A DNA stretch of 52,403 nucleotides, taken from contig NZ_JPRO01000018.1 of assembly GCF_000737785.1 (NCBI RefSeq), forward strand, positions 1-52,403, read 5' to 3'. The stretch's first letter is position 1. Every line of letters begins with the position of its first letter. The notes beneath the pieces were generated by a model. The model searched no databases and was not told where the DNA came from. It saw only the letters and a list, made by a program, of their open reading frames with translations. Position numbers and translations under genes: made by a program. This document shows, piece by piece, positions 16,089 to 23,644 of the stretch. The DNA comes from Chryseobacterium luteum (GTDB lineage: Bacteria > Bacteroidota > Bacteroidia > Flavobacteriales > Weeksellaceae).

Positions 16089-16649
16089 TCAAATATCTTT
16101 ATTATACTGCTCTATACCCCAATCATCATTTACTGGTACTAAATATCGTTCGATAGAAAGCAATTTGCCTAGTTTATACATTTTTAATTCTCTATCTCCT
16201 CCTACAAAAGCCCATTTTCCTGTATCTCTATCTGGATTAAATTGAGCAACAATCTTTAAGTCTTCATCTATTAATGCAACTATAAAACACGAATGTAATA
16301 TTTTTGTTTGTCCTGTTCCTGGATTATCAACAGATATATAACAAGCCCATAAATCTCCATAAGTTCCATTTTGATAATGACTTATCTTATAAAGATTACG
16401 TTGGGTTGGATATGAAGCATTCTCTTTTGATTTATAAAATCTGTCAGAAGCAGGATTATGTATTTTCCCAATTAAATTGAAAGGTATAGTTCTTCCAAGA
16501 CTTTTTTCATAGGGATTTTCAAAATGTATATTTATCTGTTCTTCTATAAAAATATTATATTCTTCAATTTTATCTTTTTGATATTCTAAAAAAATTGCTT
16601 CCTGCTCTTTTTCAAATAAAAGCTTTAAAAATTCTACTATTTTTTTCAT
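16089..16649 (-). CDS. Candidate immunity protein, 190-aa family (copy A)
   Basis: A 186-residue protein distantly related to copies B and C. It shares RNLYKISHYQNGTYGDLW matching RTLFQIKQYQNPKVGEG, a WACYISVD strand, LKIVAQFNPD, a LGKLLSIERYLVP strand and the end EQYNKDI. The N-terminal helical stretch is Lys/Glu-rich. It starts 8 nt after the stop of a short toxin-like tail (16658-16762), the arrangement expected of an immunity gene following its toxin. No signal peptide. Its fold could be NTF2-like but is unproven. Confidence 0.72.
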   Translation of the reverse strand: MKKIVEFLKLLFEKEQEAIFLEYQKDKIEEYNIFIEEQINIHFENPYEKSLGRTIPFNLIGKIHNPASDRFYKSKENASYPTQRNLYKISHYQNGTYGDLWACYISVDNPGTGQTKILHSCFIVALIDEDLKIVAQFNPDRDTGKWAFVGGDRELKMYKLGKLLSIERYLVPVNDDWGIEQYNKDI

Positions 16650-16657
16650 TCCCTGTT

Positions 16658-16762
16658 CTATTTTTTAAATAAATCATTTAACCATGTGTCGGCATGTGCT
16701 GTTTCTACATGTAATGGTCTTCCTTCTGTCTTACCATCTATAAACGTATAAGCATCAGACAT
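16658..16762 (-). pseudogene. Truncated C-terminal tail of a probable toxin
   Basis: A 34-codon open stretch that begins right at the edge of the REP-like element (ATG at 16762, probably accidental). It encodes SDAYTFIDGKTEGRPLHVE, then TAHADTWLNDLFKK, and stops at TAG 16660-16658, 8 nt before the copy A immunity gene. The position and the compact basic/aromatic tail fit the last residues of a polymorphic-toxin C-terminal domain whose body was removed by the repeat. The toxin family is not recognised. Confidence 0.5.
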
Positions 16763-16899
16763 CCCGATAGCGCGGACTTGCAATCCGTGCAGGCGGGATG
16801 AGCGGTCTAGTAATGAACTATAATAATTTTAGTTGCAGCGGAATAGCATTGGTAAAGATGGACATTTATAAGTACGGATTGCATATCCGAGCTATCGGG
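16763..16899. repeat. REP-like imperfect inverted repeat, copy 2
   Basis: The 28-nt left arm (16763-16790, begins CCCGATAGCGCGGACTTGC) pairs with the right arm 16872-16899 (ends CCGAGCTATCGGG) with few mismatches. About 80 nt lie between the arms. The arms match those of copy 1 (13898-13981). Such elements are short non-coding repeats, possibly mobilised by a transposase elsewhere. This copy interrupts the toxin tail next to it. Confidence 0.8.
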
Positions 16900-16918
16900 G
16901 ATTGGGAATCTTCTCGGA

Positions 16919-17791
16919 TTACATATTTATACTGCCATCAACCATAAAGCCCGGTATATAATCTGACTCAACCTCAAGCTTCCAGCCTTTGTCATAAGCC
17001 ATGGCAGCTAAAGCCGTACATCCCCAGGAAAGGAAACCTTCATTTTCTCTGCACAAAGGTGTACCTCCACGATTTAAAGCTTTCTTTTGGCTCCAGACTT
17101 CTTTGTGTGCCTTGATGGCTTTAATCAAATTCTGGTTGAACTCCGCTTCATTGTCATCAGCTAATGATTTGAAAGCTTTTAAAAATTCATTCATGTAATA
17201 GATCCAAAACTTCTTATTAACGTCAGGTCCAATTTCAGATTTATTTGATACTATATATAGTTGAGCTTTTTCAAAAAGTCCTTCATTAAATGTTTTGCTT
17301 GTATAATATTCTTTAATTAACAATAAAAAACATGTTACGAAATTACCTTTGTCAAGATTTTCTTCTTTCATTTCCCATAAGTAAAGTGGGCTGCTAGCTA
17401 TAACCTTTTGCTTTTCTTCGTCTCTTGCAATGGTTGCCATAAAAAGTGCTTTCAAAATATTGATATGCTGGTTGGTTTCTTCTACTTTAATAGAGAAAGA
17501 ACCATTCTCATCTATTTGCGCTTCTTTTACTTCATTTGGAAAATGAACTAAACGACAAAACTCACTAATGCAGTTGAGTCCATAGGTAAACCAGTATTTT
17601 TGTTGGGATAATTCAGGTTTCTCCAAAACAGACATTTGTAAAAATTCTGAAAAATCTCTGTAAACAAAAAACAAAAAACTAAAGATTTCTTTTGCATCTT
17701 TTAAATTATCTGGATAACGTTTTTGTCTTCTTACAAAGTTCCAATTAATGACTTCAGGTGCATCTATTTTATGCAAGTCAATTTTTTCCAT
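16919..17791 (-). CDS. Imm49-like immunity protein
   Basis: A 290-residue soluble, mostly helical protein. The C-terminal region (PLCRENEGFLSWGCTALAA, then YDKGWKLEVESDYIPGF) matches my recollection of the Imm49 family of polymorphic-toxin immunity proteins: a helix with ALAAMA, then a strand, then the sDYIP motif near the end. Imm49 proteins neutralise toxins delivered by contact-dependent or type VI systems. Length fits the family. A near-identical 3' fragment survives at 12714-12883, so the gene was once duplicated across the island. No toxin is adjacent. Family call made without a search. Confidence 0.75.
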   Translation of the reverse strand: MEKIDLHKIDAPEVINWNFVRRQKRYPDNLKDAKEIFSFLFFVYRDFSEFLQMSVLEKPELSQQKYWFTYGLNCISEFCRLVHFPNEVKEAQIDENGSFSIKVEETNQHINILKALFMATIARDEEKQKVIASSPLYLWEMKEENLDKGNFVTCFLLLIKEYYTSKTFNEGLFEKAQLYIVSNKSEIGPDVNKKFWIYYMNEFLKAFKSLADDNEAEFNQNLIKAIKAHKEVWSQKKALNRGGTPLCRENEGFLSWGCTALAAMAYDKGWKLEVESDYIPGFMVDGSINM

Positions 17792-17896
17792 ATTTTATTT
17801 GTTATATCAAATTCTTTAATCGTAAATTCTTCACCAATTTAGTTAAAATTTTATGTTAGAAAACTTTTTAGCTCTTCCTCTTTAATATTTAAAAGG

Positions 17897-18349
17897 TTAT
17901 TTTTCCGATGGGAATAAATGTTTTATTGATTCGTTTCTCGGCATTTCTAATGTTTTGTAAACAGAGACTCCAAAATTATTTTTCTGATATGGATCATCTC
18001 CATTTTTTAATAATAATTTTATTATGGTATCGTCATCATCGAACATATCAGCAGCAGCCATTAATGGTGTATTACCATCTTTGTCGGCAATGGTTACATC
18101 AGCTCCCTTATCAATCAAAATTTCAACTACATTAATATCATTCTTCCCAACTGCATAATATAACGGAGTACATTCATCTATTCCCCTTGCATTAATATCT
18201 GATGGATAATTTAAAAGTAGTTTAACAATTTCAACATTAATGGCATCGATACTGTTACATGCAATATGAAGTGGCGTACTTCCAAATTCATTCTTTTGAG
18301 ATAAATCTATTTTTTGAGATTTTAAAAAGTCCGCTAAATCCTTTGACTT
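17897..18349 (-). pseudogene. 5'-truncated ankyrin-repeat gene
   Basis: The frame is open for about 150 codons from an in-frame TAA (18352-18350) to a stop at 17899-17897, but it contains no in-frame ATG; only weak TTG codons are available. It encodes at least three ankyrin repeats (FGSTPLHIACN, ECTPLYYAVGKNDINVVEIL, DGNTPLMAAAD) and a C-terminal cap ending HLFPSEK. Intact ankyrin proteins are frequent next to polymorphic toxins as immunity or accessory proteins. The missing start and flanking repeat debris indicate loss of the N-terminal part. Confidence 0.7.
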
Positions 18350-18794
18350 TTAACAATTAGATTAAAGATAATGAGTGATTATCAGATGTGCAATTTATGA
18401 AATCCTATATAACCCGCAATAGGTGTTTTCCAGGCTTTGTCAAAATGGCCACTAACGCCTTGCAGCTAAAATATCGTTGCGGAAAAGGACTGAGTGCGTT
18501 CTGCAAGATAAATGTAATAAAAAGTTGAATGCTCCGAAATACAGGAAAACGGAACTTGGGTAGCAATTCCCCACGCTGGCGCGAGCGTGCTGCTCGTGCC
18601 GGCTTTTCCAACAAACAAAATTAAAAAAATTATACAATGCCAGTAAATAAAACTAACTTTTAGCAAAAAAATAACGGGAACGTTAGGTTACAAAGGATTT
18701 TTATTTCGTAAAACATATGGTTTGGATGTATATTATAGATGTATGATGATGGAGGGTAATGTTTCACATTTAGTGATAAGATATAAAACAAATT

Positions 18795-18827
18795 AAAAAA
18801 AAGCGTTCTATGTTAGAATGTTTTTTG
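18795..18827. terminator. Hairpin terminator at island edge
   Basis: GCGTTCTA pairs with TAGAATGT (one G-T pair) around TGT, with A and T runs on the two sides. It separates the island from the 18925 operon. Confidence 0.6.
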
Positions 18828-18880
18828 GATATAGCAGGGAAAAATTGAAAACATTTACCCTATTTCTGATCGGGACTATC

Positions 18881-18910
18881 CGTTTTCAAACGGATAATTC
18901 CGTATCTTTG
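18881..18910 (+). promoter_or_regulatory. Promoter with palindrome before the arginase-family gene
   Basis: A -7 box TATCTTTG (18903-18910, exact TAnnTTTG) lies 14 nt before ATG 18925. A perfect 6+6 palindrome CCGTTT-TC-AAACGG at 18881-18894 sits just upstream, where a regulator could compete with RNA polymerase. No TTG was found at -33, consistent with a regulated promoter, though this is inference. Confidence 0.5.
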
Positions 18911-18924
18911 AGGAAACATCATGT

Positions 18925-19830
18925 ATGAAAAGGGATATCAATATTTTTGAGTTTCCTCTCAATCTGGGGCTGAAGAAAAAGGAGCATGAAACTGAACCCG
19001 GCGTCAGAAAACTCCCGGACTGGCTCAGAAAATTTGATTTTCATAAGGAAATCAATCCTAAAAATATTTTCAGACTGGAAGCTCCGGATTATTCGATGAA
19101 ACCTGATCAGGAATCAGGTGTTTTAAATGCGGAGGCCATTATTGATTATGCCCGGAAACAAGCAGATTTCATCTCAAAAAACCATCAGGAAAACACCTTC
19201 AGCCTTATGCTTGGAGGCGACTGCAGTATTCTGATAGGAACTGCTCTGGCCTTAAGAAAGCTTGGGAATTTCGGATTATTTTATCTTGACGGGCATACTG
19301 ATTTTATTCCGGCTCATCTTTCCGAAACAACTGCTGCTGCAGGAATGGATCTCGCTATTATTACCGGGATGGGACATGAAAAATTAACCGATATTCAGGG
19401 GCTTAAACCTTATTTTCGGGAAGAGAACATCTACTGCGCAGGAAATGCGGAAACGGATGATGATGAATATGTACAGCAAATCATCAATTCCGATATCCAT
19501 TATTTTGATCTGTACCGGCTTAGAAAAAACGGTTTCGGAAAAACGGCTGATGATTTTCTAAAAATGGTCAACAGCAAAGCATTGGACGGATTTTTCATTC
19601 ATCTGGATGTGGATGTGCTGAACGATCAGCTTATGCCTGCCGTAGACAGCAGAACGGAAGACGGAATCGACTATGACAATCTAAAGGAAATGCTAAAACC
19701 TTTGGTCCGCTCTCCCCTGTGCTTTGGAATAGAAATCACTGTTCTGGATCCTGATTATGATGAAAACGGGACATACACGGAACCAGTTGTGAAAAATTTG
19801 ATTGAAATAATAAAAAATAAAGAAGATTAA
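18925..19830 (+). CDS. Arginase/agmatinase/formiminoglutamase family hydrolase
   Basis: Ureohydrolase-fold, Mn-dependent hydrolase of 301 residues. Metal-ligand motifs are visible: GGDCS at residues 98-101, DGHTD at 122-126 and HLDVDVLND at about 227-233, followed by the family's C-terminal GIEITVLDPDYDENG. The first ligand, normally His in GGDHS, is Cys here (Cys100), a variant I recall in a subset of the family. The substrate (arginine, agmatine, formiminoglutamate or another guanidino compound) cannot be fixed. It opens a plus-strand operon; the next gene overlaps its stop by one base. Confidence 0.85.
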   Translation: MKRDINIFEFPLNLGLKKKEHETEPGVRKLPDWLRKFDFHKEINPKNIFRLEAPDYSMKPDQESGVLNAEAIIDYARKQADFISKNHQENTFSLMLGGDCSILIGTALALRKLGNFGLFYLDGHTDFIPAHLSETTAAAGMDLAIITGMGHEKLTDIQGLKPYFREENIYCAGNAETDDDEYVQQIINSDIHYFDLYRLRKNGFGKTADDFLKMVNSKALDGFFIHLDVDVLNDQLMPAVDSRTEDGIDYDNLKEMLKPLVRSPLCFGIEITVLDPDYDENGTYTEPVVKNLIEIIKNKED

Positions 19831-20432
19831 TGAGGAAGACCATTAGAAGAACGTTCAGAGTTTCAAAATATGTAATCTATAAAGAAACGCTTGTTGACTA
19901 TAAAGAGCATTTCTGGTCCTTCCTGGGCGCATTTGTCGGAATTGGAATCATTGCATTCATCCAGTCCCATACTTTAGCTGCAACTGAAAACATATTCCTC
20001 ATCGGTTCGTTCGGTGCATCAAGTGTTCTGATCTACGGAGCCATTCAGAGCCCTCTTGCCCAGCCCAGAAACCTGGTGGGCGGACATGTTATTTCGGCAC
20101 TGGTAGGGGTTACCGTTTATAAGATCGTTCCTGATATCATCTGGCTTTCCGCACCGCTGGCTGTAGCTTTTTCTATCGTGCTGATGCAGTATACGAAAAC
20201 CCTCCATCCGCCCGGCGGGGCTACAGCACTTATTGCAGTGAGCTCTACGGGGAAAATTCCGGAACTGGGATACTGGTATGTTCTTTCCCCTGTTTTATCG
20301 GGCTGCATCATTCTTTTACTGGCTGCTCTTTTATTCAACAATATAACTGCGAACAGAAGCTATCCTTCCCATGTGAGATTTAAACGGTTATTAAGGAAAA
20401 AACACGAACATATACACAAAATGAAAAAATAA
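19830..20432 (+). CDS. HPP family integral membrane protein
   Basis: A 200-residue membrane protein with about four transmembrane segments (near residues 28-46, 53-73, 84-112 and 142-165). It has the HPP signature KTLHPPGGATALIAVS between segments three and four. Some HPP proteins are nitrite transporters of chloroplasts and cyanobacteria; the role in Bacteroidota is not settled. The start ATG overlaps the stop of the arginase-family gene (TAATG), so the two are translationally coupled. The C terminus is short, basic and His/Lys-rich. Confidence 0.88.
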   Translation: MRKTIRRTFRVSKYVIYKETLVDYKEHFWSFLGAFVGIGIIAFIQSHTLAATENIFLIGSFGASSVLIYGAIQSPLAQPRNLVGGHVISALVGVTVYKIVPDIIWLSAPLAVAFSIVLMQYTKTLHPPGGATALIAVSSTGKIPELGYWYVLSPVLSGCIILLLAALLFNNITANRSYPSHVRFKRLLRKKHEHIHKMKK

Positions 20433-20437
20433 AAAGT

Positions 20438-20782
20438 ATGAACTGTCTTGAATGTGGCGAAAAAATTATCGGGAGGGCTGATAAAAAATTCTGCAATGAT
20501 GCCTGCCGGAATGCCTATAATAATAAGCAGAATAAAGATTCTACCAATCTGATGCGGAACGTTAATAATAAGCTCCGTAAAAATTACCGCATCCTTCTTG
20601 AGCTGAATACGGACGGCAAAGCAAAAATTGCAAAATCCCGGATGGATGGCTTGGGTTTTGATTTCGATTACTTCACTAATCTGAAAGTTTATAGGAACGG
20701 CTCCGAATACAGGTTTATTTATGACTACGGCTATAAACTTCTGGAAGATGATTTTGTCCTGATTGTAAAAAGCCAGATATAA
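20438..20782 (+). CDS. DUF2116-like zinc-ribbon protein
   Basis: A 114-residue protein with an N-terminal four-Cys zinc ribbon (CLECGEKIIGRADKKFCND, then C at the next turn), the CxxC ... C-x(3)-C pattern of DUF2116-type ribbons. A Lys/Asn-rich linker and a C-terminal alpha/beta part (DGLGFDFDYFTNLKVYR, YRFIYDYGYKLLEDDFVLIV) follow. It probably binds nucleic acid or protein through the ribbon; function unknown. It is 5 nt after the HPP gene, in the same operon. Confidence 0.8.
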   Translation: MNCLECGEKIIGRADKKFCNDACRNAYNNKQNKDSTNLMRNVNNKLRKNYRILLELNTDGKAKIAKSRMDGLGFDFDYFTNLKVYRNGSEYRFIYDYGYKLLEDDFVLIVKSQI

Positions 20783-20811
20783 CCTCTTATACCATCCTTA
20801 AATATTATACT

Positions 20812-21729
20812 ATGAAAGAAATCGTCATTATAACCGGCGCAGGCGGCATGATCGCACGGAAGCTCGCAAAAAAAATAGAAAATGAATACACCGTAAGATT
20901 CCTGACCCGGAAAAAAAAGCATGACAATGATTTTGAATGGGACATCAGTAAAGGAACGATAGATGAGTCTGCATTAGATAATGTTTCCCACATTATTCAC
21001 CTGGCCGGAGCCAATATTTCAGAAAAACGCTGGACGAAGGAAAGAAAAAAGGAACTCATATCCAGTCGTGTAGATTCTGCCGGACTTCTTTTAAAAACCT
21101 TAAAAAAGAAAAAAATAAAGCTTAAATCCTTCATTTCCGCATCAGGAATCAATTATTACGGGACCATAACGACTGAAAAAATATATACTGAAAAAGATCT
21201 TCCCGGAAATGATTTTCTAAGTGAGGTTGTGGTTTTATGGGAGAGATCGGCAGATGATTTCAAAGAACAGAATCTGGCTGAAAGAGTTGTTAAAATAAGA
21301 ACTGCCGTTGTTCTTTCCAAGGAAGACGGTGCGCTGAAGAAGATGGTTCCTACAATAAAATACGGCATCGGGTCTGCTTTGGGAAGCGGAAAGCAATATA
21401 TGCCATGGATCCATATTGATGATATCTGCTCGATCTATGAAGCCGCTCTGAAAAACCAGAATATGGATGGCGCTTACAATGCTGTTTCCCCTCAGCATAC
21501 GAGCAATGAAAATTTAACGAAAAAGATCGCTGAAGTTCTTAAAAAACCGCTATTTATACCCAATGTTCCTTCGTTTGTGCTGAAACTGATATTTGGAGAA
21601 CTGGCAGATGCCTTACTGGAAGGTTCAAGAGCTTCATCACAAAAAATCCAGGACACGGGCTTTCAGTTTAGATTTCCTGATTTAAAAAAAGCCCTGGAAA
21701 ATTTATTAATTCATCATCAGGCAAAATAA
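20812..21729 (+). CDS. TIGR01777 family epimerase (YfcH-like SDR)
   Basis: A 305-residue extended short-chain dehydrogenase/reductase. An N-terminal Rossmann motif ITGAGGMIARKL binds NAD(P), and the family hallmark VSHIIHLAGANISEKRW follows. A catalytic-like SGINYYGT segment near residue 118, PWIHIDDICSIYEAAL and a C-terminal DUF1731 region (PLFIPNVPSFVLKLIFGE) are also present. The family is widespread but the substrate is unknown. Length is normal. It follows the zinc-ribbon gene by 29 nt. Confidence 0.92.
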   Translation: MKEIVIITGAGGMIARKLAKKIENEYTVRFLTRKKKHDNDFEWDISKGTIDESALDNVSHIIHLAGANISEKRWTKERKKELISSRVDSAGLLLKTLKKKKIKLKSFISASGINYYGTITTEKIYTEKDLPGNDFLSEVVVLWERSADDFKEQNLAERVVKIRTAVVLSKEDGALKKMVPTIKYGIGSALGSGKQYMPWIHIDDICSIYEAALKNQNMDGAYNAVSPQHTSNENLTKKIAEVLKKPLFIPNVPSFVLKLIFGELADALLEGSRASSQKIQDTGFQFRFPDLKKALENLLIHHQAK

Positions 21730-21757
21730 ATTATCATTCAAAAGATTCAACTATTAT

Positions 21758-22339
21758 ATGCATACTCCCGACATCAACATTATTAAAACAGAAATTTTAT
21801 CCGATAACTGGTATACCTTAAACAAGGTTACCTATACAATCACCAAAAAAGACGGAACCACAGAAACCCAGAGCAGAGAAGCTTACGACAGAGGAAACGG
21901 GGCGGTTATCCTGCTCTACAATAAGGTTTCGGGCACGGTCATCTTAACCAGGCAGTTCAGGCTACCTACCTTCATCAATGGAAATTCAACAGGAATGCTC
22001 ATAGAAGCGTGTGCGGGCTTACTGGATGATGACAATCCTGAAGAGTGCATCAAAAGAGAAACGGAAGAGGAAACCGGATACAAAATATCAAAGGTGGAGA
22101 AAGTCTTCGAAGCTTATATGTCACCCGGTTCCGTAACGGAGATCCTTCATTTTTTCACAGCTGAATATTCTCCTGAAATGAAGACAGCAGACGGCGGCGG
22201 GCTGGAAGAGGAAGGAGAGAACATTGAAGTTCTGGAGCTGCCTTTTATTGATGCGCTTGCAATGGTAGACTCCGGAGAAATTATGGACGCAAAAACCATT
22301 ATGCTGCTACAATACCTGCGCATCAAAAATATTTTATAA
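21758..22339 (+). CDS. nudK: NudK-type Nudix hydrolase
   Basis: A 193-residue Nudix pyrophosphatase. The Nudix box is GLLDDDNPEECIKRETEEE, followed by TGY. The C-terminal FEAYMSPGSVTEILHFFTAEY matches the NudK branch that hydrolyses GDP-mannose and related sugar nucleotides, or ADP-ribose. The box has Asp at the position usually Glu before the x7 segment, as in NudK relatives. The N-terminal TLNKVTYTITKKDGT is also NudK-like. Last gene of the 18925 operon. A 12-codon start-stop (MKKLLPAIALLI, 22346-22384) follows and is probably a relic of a signal peptide. Confidence 0.88.
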   Translation: MHTPDINIIKTEILSDNWYTLNKVTYTITKKDGTTETQSREAYDRGNGAVILLYNKVSGTVILTRQFRLPTFINGNSTGMLIEACAGLLDDDNPEECIKRETEEETGYKISKVEKVFEAYMSPGSVTEILHFFTAEYSPEMKTADGGGLEEEGENIEVLELPFIDALAMVDSGEIMDAKTIMLLQYLRIKNIL

Positions 22340-22421
22340 ACTAAGATGAAAAAACTATTACCCGCAATAGCTTTACTCATTTAGGGTTTATAATGATCAT
22401 TCATTAAAATATACCAATAGG

Positions 22422-23057
22422 ATGATAATCAAGATCGTCAGGATAGCTGCCATTCCGGCAATTTTGATTTTCAGTATTCTGATGCTGAAAACCATTTCCC
22501 AATATACGGGTTTTGATAAAGATATAGGATTCCTTTTGTTTAAACAGAAAGTGGTCAGCAATCCCTATTGGATGGCGTTTTTCTACATTCATATTTTTTC
22601 GATCACGCTTTGCCTGTTGGCCGGACTTACCCAGTTTTCAAGCCGGTTTTTGAGAGAAAACCGGAAACTGCATCGTTGGATAGGCAGAATGTATGTGTAC
22701 AATATCCTGATCATCAATGTTCCGGCATGTTTTGTATTGGGATTATTTTCAAACGGAGGAATGATGGGTATTACCGGATTTCTGGTACAGGATATTCTTT
22801 GGGCTTATTTTACTGTTTCGGGCATTGTTTTTATTAAAAAAGGAAATATTCCCGAACACAGAAAATATATGATTTTAAGCTATGCAGTGACTACCACAGC
22901 CATCACTTTCAGGATCATAAAGAACCTGTTCTATATGGAAAACCTACACGATTATGAACTGTTTTACGGATTGAACGTCTGGATTTCGCTGATCATTAAT
23001 CTTTCGGCAGCATTTTTCATGATCAGAAGATCAGCTGATATCATCTCTCAAAGCTGA
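22422..23057 (+). CDS. DUF2306 integral membrane protein
   Basis: A 211-residue polytopic membrane protein with about six hydrophobic segments. DUF2306-type features include the segment RKLHRWIGRMYVYNIL after a short basic loop, FFYIHIFSITLCLLAGLTQF before it and IPEHRKYMILSYAVT after it. His residues at conserved helix ends suggest heme or metal binding in relatives, which is inference. Its 3' end overlaps by 17 nt the end of the convergent small membrane-protein gene on the other strand. Confidence 0.82.
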   Translation: MIIKIVRIAAIPAILIFSILMLKTISQYTGFDKDIGFLLFKQKVVSNPYWMAFFYIHIFSITLCLLAGLTQFSSRFLRENRKLHRWIGRMYVYNILIINVPACFVLGLFSNGGMMGITGFLVQDILWAYFTVSGIVFIKKGNIPEHRKYMILSYAVTTTAITFRIIKNLFYMENLHDYELFYGLNVWISLIINLSAAFFMIRRSADIISQS

Positions 23058-23244
23058 CATTCATAATGAAAATAACAAATGAAATAAACAGCAACAATGC
23101 ATATGACGCAATGAATATTACCCCATTTAATGCCGTTTTGTGTTGGGATTTTGCTGTCCATCGGTTAAAAAACCGCATTATAAGATATGCTATTCCAGCT
23201 AAGATCATTAAAGTAAAAACTAAAAAAAGAAGAGCCCAGTCCAT
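23041..23244 (-). CDS. Small two-helix membrane protein
   Basis: A 67-residue protein with two transmembrane helices (about residues 4-24 and 42-63) joined by a basic loop (NRWTAKSQHKTALNG). It is unrecognised. Coding potential is supported by the clear hydrophobic-charged-hydrophobic layout and by a full TTG-N19-TAGTTTTG promoter placed 16 nt before the ATG. It converges with and overlaps the DUF2306 gene. Confidence 0.65.
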   Translation of the reverse strand: MDWALLFLVFTLMILAGIAYLIMRFFNRWTAKSQHKTALNGVIFIASYALLLFISFVIFIMNVSFER

Positions 23245-23260
23245 AAATAATAATTTTTAT

Positions 23261-23290
23261 CAAAACTATTATTTTTAAATAAAAGAACAA
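23261..23290 (-). promoter_or_regulatory. Flavobacterial promoter of small membrane protein
   Basis: On the minus strand TTG (23290-23288), exactly 19 nt, then TAGTTTTG (23268-23261), an exact match to the two-part consensus. The ATG follows at 23244. Confidence 0.75.
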
Positions 23291-23335
23291 TAGTCTTATA
23301 GATATTAAATCTGTTTAAGCTTATATCTTATATAG

Positions 23336-23503
23336 TTGGCCTGTCACAAAGACGCAAGTTTATAATTAAAACATTGTATTTAAGGCGCAAGGATTTTATC
23401 TACGATAAAATTTCAACTGTAGAACTTGCCGAAAATCTTTGATTTTCCTACGCCTGAAAACGTCCATACAGTTTAAAAACTTTACGCCTTTGCGATTTTC
23501 CAA
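23336..23503 (-). repeat. MITE-like dispersed repeat, copy A
   Basis: A 168-bp element, the reverse complement of copy B (26259-26425) over its whole length with modest divergence. It starts TTGGCCTGTCACAAAGACGC and ends GCGATTTTCCAA, forming imperfect terminal inverted repeats. An internal palindrome pairs GATTTTATC with GATAAAATT. It carries no gene. The rest of the 23291-23644 spacer is unremarkable. Confidence 0.85.
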
Positions 23504-23644
23504 CAAAGAACTTTAAACAAATTCATTTATAAAAATGAGGAGAGAAACTGTGTTTCTAATAATTGTTTTAAATGCAAATAAAATTTCACACGAGCAGGAA
23601 AATTACCGTAATTTAGGCCATGTACTAATCCCCAAACCATTGTA

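Larger units (their letters stand above)
18353..18924. other. Island right boundary: repeat debris without genes
   Basis: About 570 nt without a supported gene. Three overlapping minus-strand open frames at 18405-18666 have low-complexity products unlike proteins. A GC-rich palindromic element (CACGCT-GGCGCG-AGCGTG, 18572-18589) is followed by CTGCTCGTGCC, and the preceding GGGTAGCAATTCC also occurs at about 13978-13990, so this is a second class of dispersed repeat. The right end holds a terminator-like hairpin and the promoter of the 18925 operon. Confidence 0.55.

Noticed and set aside
17821..17896. Possible short gene tail before the Imm49-like gene
   Set aside because: It overlaps the ankyrin fragment end in another frame and shows no similarity to other tails; chance is likely in such AT-rich DNA.
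18405..18666. Overlapping minus-strand frames of 60-70 codons
   Set aside because: They cover a GC-rich palindromic repeat; products are Ser/Phe/Arg-rich and overlap in several frames, typical of repeat DNA.
22346..22384. 12-codon start-to-stop frame resembling a signal peptide
   Set aside because: Too short to support as a gene; kept only as a note under the Nudix gene, possibly a relic.
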